9,255 nt of DNA. Origin: Terrimesophilobacter sp044508495 (GTDB lineage Bacteria > Actinomycetota > Actinomycetes > Actinomycetales > Microbacteriaceae). A model generated the notes under the pieces. The model was not told the origin of the DNA and ran no database searches. It worked only from the letters and a program-made list of their open reading frames with translations. The stretch covers positions 1-9,255 of the forward strand of contig JBIQHP010000084.1 of assembly GCA_044508495.1 (NCBI GenBank), given 5' to 3'. Shown one piece after another: positions 7,711-9,255 of the stretch. A program made the position numbers and the translations under genes. How positions within the stretch are numbered: the stretch's first letter is position 1; each line of letters starts with the position of its first letter.

Positions 7711-8745
7711 TCAGGGCGTCGAAGTCCTGGGAATCTCGAGCCACAGGTCGACCTGGTCCTCGTCGTCGTCGGCATGCCCCAGGGCACTCGCGTCACCGCC
7801 GTCCACCGAGTTGAGCCCGACGACCGTGATCGCGACATCCGAGCCCTCGGGGACGGTGCGCGCGATGATGCGGTCCGTGTCCGAACCCCTGAGAGCATCT
7901 GCCAGGCTGTTGAGCACGCGATCGAGATCGGCATCCGACAGCTCGTCGATCCCGCCCTCGTCGAGCAGCGTCACGATCGCTCCGCGCCGGCGAGCGCGCA
8001 TGACCTGCTCCCGCACGCGATCGTTGAGGAGCTTCCTGCCCCGAATCTCGTCCCGGATGGCGCCCTCGAGATAGACGCACTCCTGTCGCTGGGCGTCGGA
8101 GAGGTCCCCGTTTGTCGCGACGATCTGCCGCAGCATCGGCAGGGCCATCCGATTGGTCTGCCGCAGGCGGAACTGGCGCTCGAAGAGATGGGCCTCCTGA
8201 GCCGCCTGCCACTCCGCCGCCTCGCGCTCGGCCACCGCGTACTGCTGAGCGTCCCTGCTGATCTTCGCGAGTGAGCGGGACAGCACGTGCGAGACCGCGA
8301 CCCACACGATGCTGCCGACCACGCCGAGCGTCGCGAGCGCCCCGATGCCGGCCCACAGTGCCGTCTGCACGGCGAGCGAGGCGACTCCGACCCAGGCGAG
8401 GAAGTGGCGCCTTCGTGTCGAGGTGATGACCATGAGCGTTCCGATCGCCGCCGGGTACCAGGTCGAGTAGTCGGAGCCGACGGAGCCGTGCACGTCGAGC
8501 TGCGCCGTGACGAGGAGGGGAAGCGCGATGCTCACGGCGACGTTGGCGATCGCCATCCACAGTGGCATCCTCGCCTCCTTCGACGGCCAGAGGCTCAGGG
8601 TCGTCGCGGCGGCGTAGAGGACCATCGCGATGACGAAGGGAACCTTGTCCCTTGGCACGTCGATCGAGTAGACCGCGAGCAGCAGGTGGTAGCCGGAGAA
8701 CACCGCCGCGAGCGCGACGATGATGTACCGCGGGATCGAGATCAC
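7711..8745 (-). CDS. Six-helix membrane protein with degenerate histidine-kinase-like cytoplasmic domain
   Basis: The 344-residue product has about six hydrophobic helices in residues 7-158. A charged coiled-coil-like stretch follows (about 160-195), then a helical region with LEGAIRDEIRGRKLL (226-240), then RRRGAIVTLLDEGG (252-265) and a beta-rich end closing with VDLWLEIP. The layout resembles a membrane sensor kinase with dimerisation and ATPase-like regions. However, I see no phosphoacceptor H-box, no N-box and no DxGxG loop, so it probably cannot bind ATP or phosphorylate itself. It starts at GTG 8745, overlapping the upstream kinase stop (GTGA), so the two proteins are made together. 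It is likely a signalling partner or sensor subunit of that kinase. I do not recognise a named family, so the function is inferred from layout and neighbour. Confidence 0.75.
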   Translation of the reverse strand: MISIPRYIIVALAAVFSGYHLLLAVYSIDVPRDKVPFVIAMVLYAAATTLSLWPSKEARMPLWMAIANVAVSIALPLLVTAQLDVHGSVGSDYSTWYPAAIGTLMVITSTRRRHFLAWVGVASLAVQTALWAGIGALATLGVVGSIVWVAVSHVLSRSLAKISRDAQQYAVAEREAAEWQAAQEAHLFERQFRLRQTNRMALPMLRQIVATNGDLSDAQRQECVYLEGAIRDEIRGRKLLNDRVREQVMRARRRGAIVTLLDEGGIDELSDADLDRVLNSLADALRGSDTDRIIARTVPEGSDVAITVVGLNSVDGGDASALGHADDDEDQVDLWLEIPRTSTP

Positions 8746-9255
8746 GGCTCGGGCTCCTCTTCCCCGGCATCCGGATCCGGCCAGCGGATCGTGATGACGG
8801 TTCCCTCACCCGGCCGCGACACGACGCCGGCGCGACCGCCCGCATTCGCCACGCGTTCGATGATCGAGACGCGCAGGCCCAGTCGCTCGGTCGGAACCTG
8901 CTCGACATCGAACCCGACACCGGTGTCGCCGATCTCGATCTCGATCCCGTCCGCGCCCTCTCCGGTGATGCGGAGCCAGCGTTCCAGCGAGGAGGTCGGC
9001 CCGGCATGCTGCAGGCTGTTGACCATGGCCTGCACGGAGGCGGAGTAGAGTGCCTCGGCCGCCTGCACGGCGATGCTGCCGACGCCGATCCCGAGCACGC
9101 GTGAGGTGAAGGGCGCCGACAGGGTCTCCGCCGCGCCCATGATGCGATCGGCGAGCTGATTGAGGCCCACGAGCGACTCGTCGTCGGGGGAAGACGCCTC
9201 CGCCTCCTTGAGATGGCCGATCGCGTTGCTCGCCATGGTCGCCGAGAGCTCCATG
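8742..9255 (-). CDS. Sensor histidine kinase, ATP-binding C-terminal part (5' end beyond window)
   Basis: The right edge cuts the gene; 170 residues are visible, counted from a Met at 9254 that is probably internal because no dimerisation domain or sensor precedes it. The HATPase fold is intact: N-box EALYSASVQAMVNSLQHAG (67-85; E67, N79, H83), G1 box IGDTGVGF (108-115) and RLGLRVS (124-130) with GEGTVITI (149-156). This resembles kinases that signal to LuxR-type response regulators in actinobacteria, with the early helix (ASNAIGHLKEAEASSPDDE) in the position of the post-H-box segment. The stop overlaps the next gene's GTG, so it is co-translated with the membrane protein downstream. The phosphorylatable histidine, sensor domain and any response regulator must lie to the right of the window. 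Confidence 0.85.
   Translation of the reverse strand, partial: MELSATMASNAIGHLKEAEASSPDDESLVGLNQLADRIMGAAETLSAPFTSRVLGIGVGSIAVQAAEALYSASVQAMVNSLQHAGPTSSLERWLRITGEGADGIEIEIGDTGVGFDVEQVPTERLGLRVSIIERVANAGGRAGVVSRPGEGTVITIRWPDPDAGEEEPEP

Overview
The window is high-GC DNA, apart from one intergenic stretch. It has tightly packed genes, many GTG starts, start codons overlapping upstream stop codons, and start codons sitting just behind a -10 hexamer. With a class I biotin ligase, an acyl-CoA carboxylase beta subunit and a small epsilon subunit, this points to an actinobacterium, most likely a Microbacteriaceae-type organism. The family assignment is inference from gene style, not a database match.

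Layout. (1) 1-1328, minus strand: birA (biotin-protein ligase), followed 3 bases later by a bacterial PH-domain membrane protein that runs off the left edge. (2) 1451-5444, plus strand: a four-gene operon of an NCS1 nucleobase/nucleoside-type permease, an isochorismatase-fold cysteine hydrolase, an ADP-ribosylglycohydrolase-family enzyme and a PfkB-family sugar kinase. (3) 5450-7257, plus strand: acyl-CoA carboxylase beta subunit and epsilon subunit. (4) 7258-7710: a gene-free spacer of much lower GC carrying two strong perfect hairpins. (5) 7711-9255, minus strand: a two-gene sensor module, made of an ATP-binding histidine-kinase C-terminus (cut by the right edge) and a six-helix membrane protein whose cytoplasmic end resembles a degenerate kinase core.

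How the genes work together. BirA attaches biotin to the carrier domain of acyl-CoA carboxylases, and the beta and epsilon subunits are parts of such an enzyme, so regions 1 and 3 belong together functionally. The four-gene operon lies between them and has no evident link to biotin. Its hydrolase/kinase pair resembles E. coli yegU-yegV, whose operon also has a nucleoside-type transporter (yegT). The most economical reading is uptake and dismantling of an N-glycoside: import, cleavage of the glycosidic bond, hydrolysis of an amide or carbamoyl group on the base, and phosphorylation of the released sugar. The substrate is not known from the sequence, and this operon is the best candidate here for an undescribed pathway.

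Regulatory points. birA and the carboxylase beta gene both have a TANNNT hexamer 6-7 bases upstream of the start codon and no ribosome binding site, the signature of leaderless transcripts. The carboxylase hexamer overlaps the last codons of the kinase gene, so the carboxylase probably keeps its own promoter despite abutting the operon.
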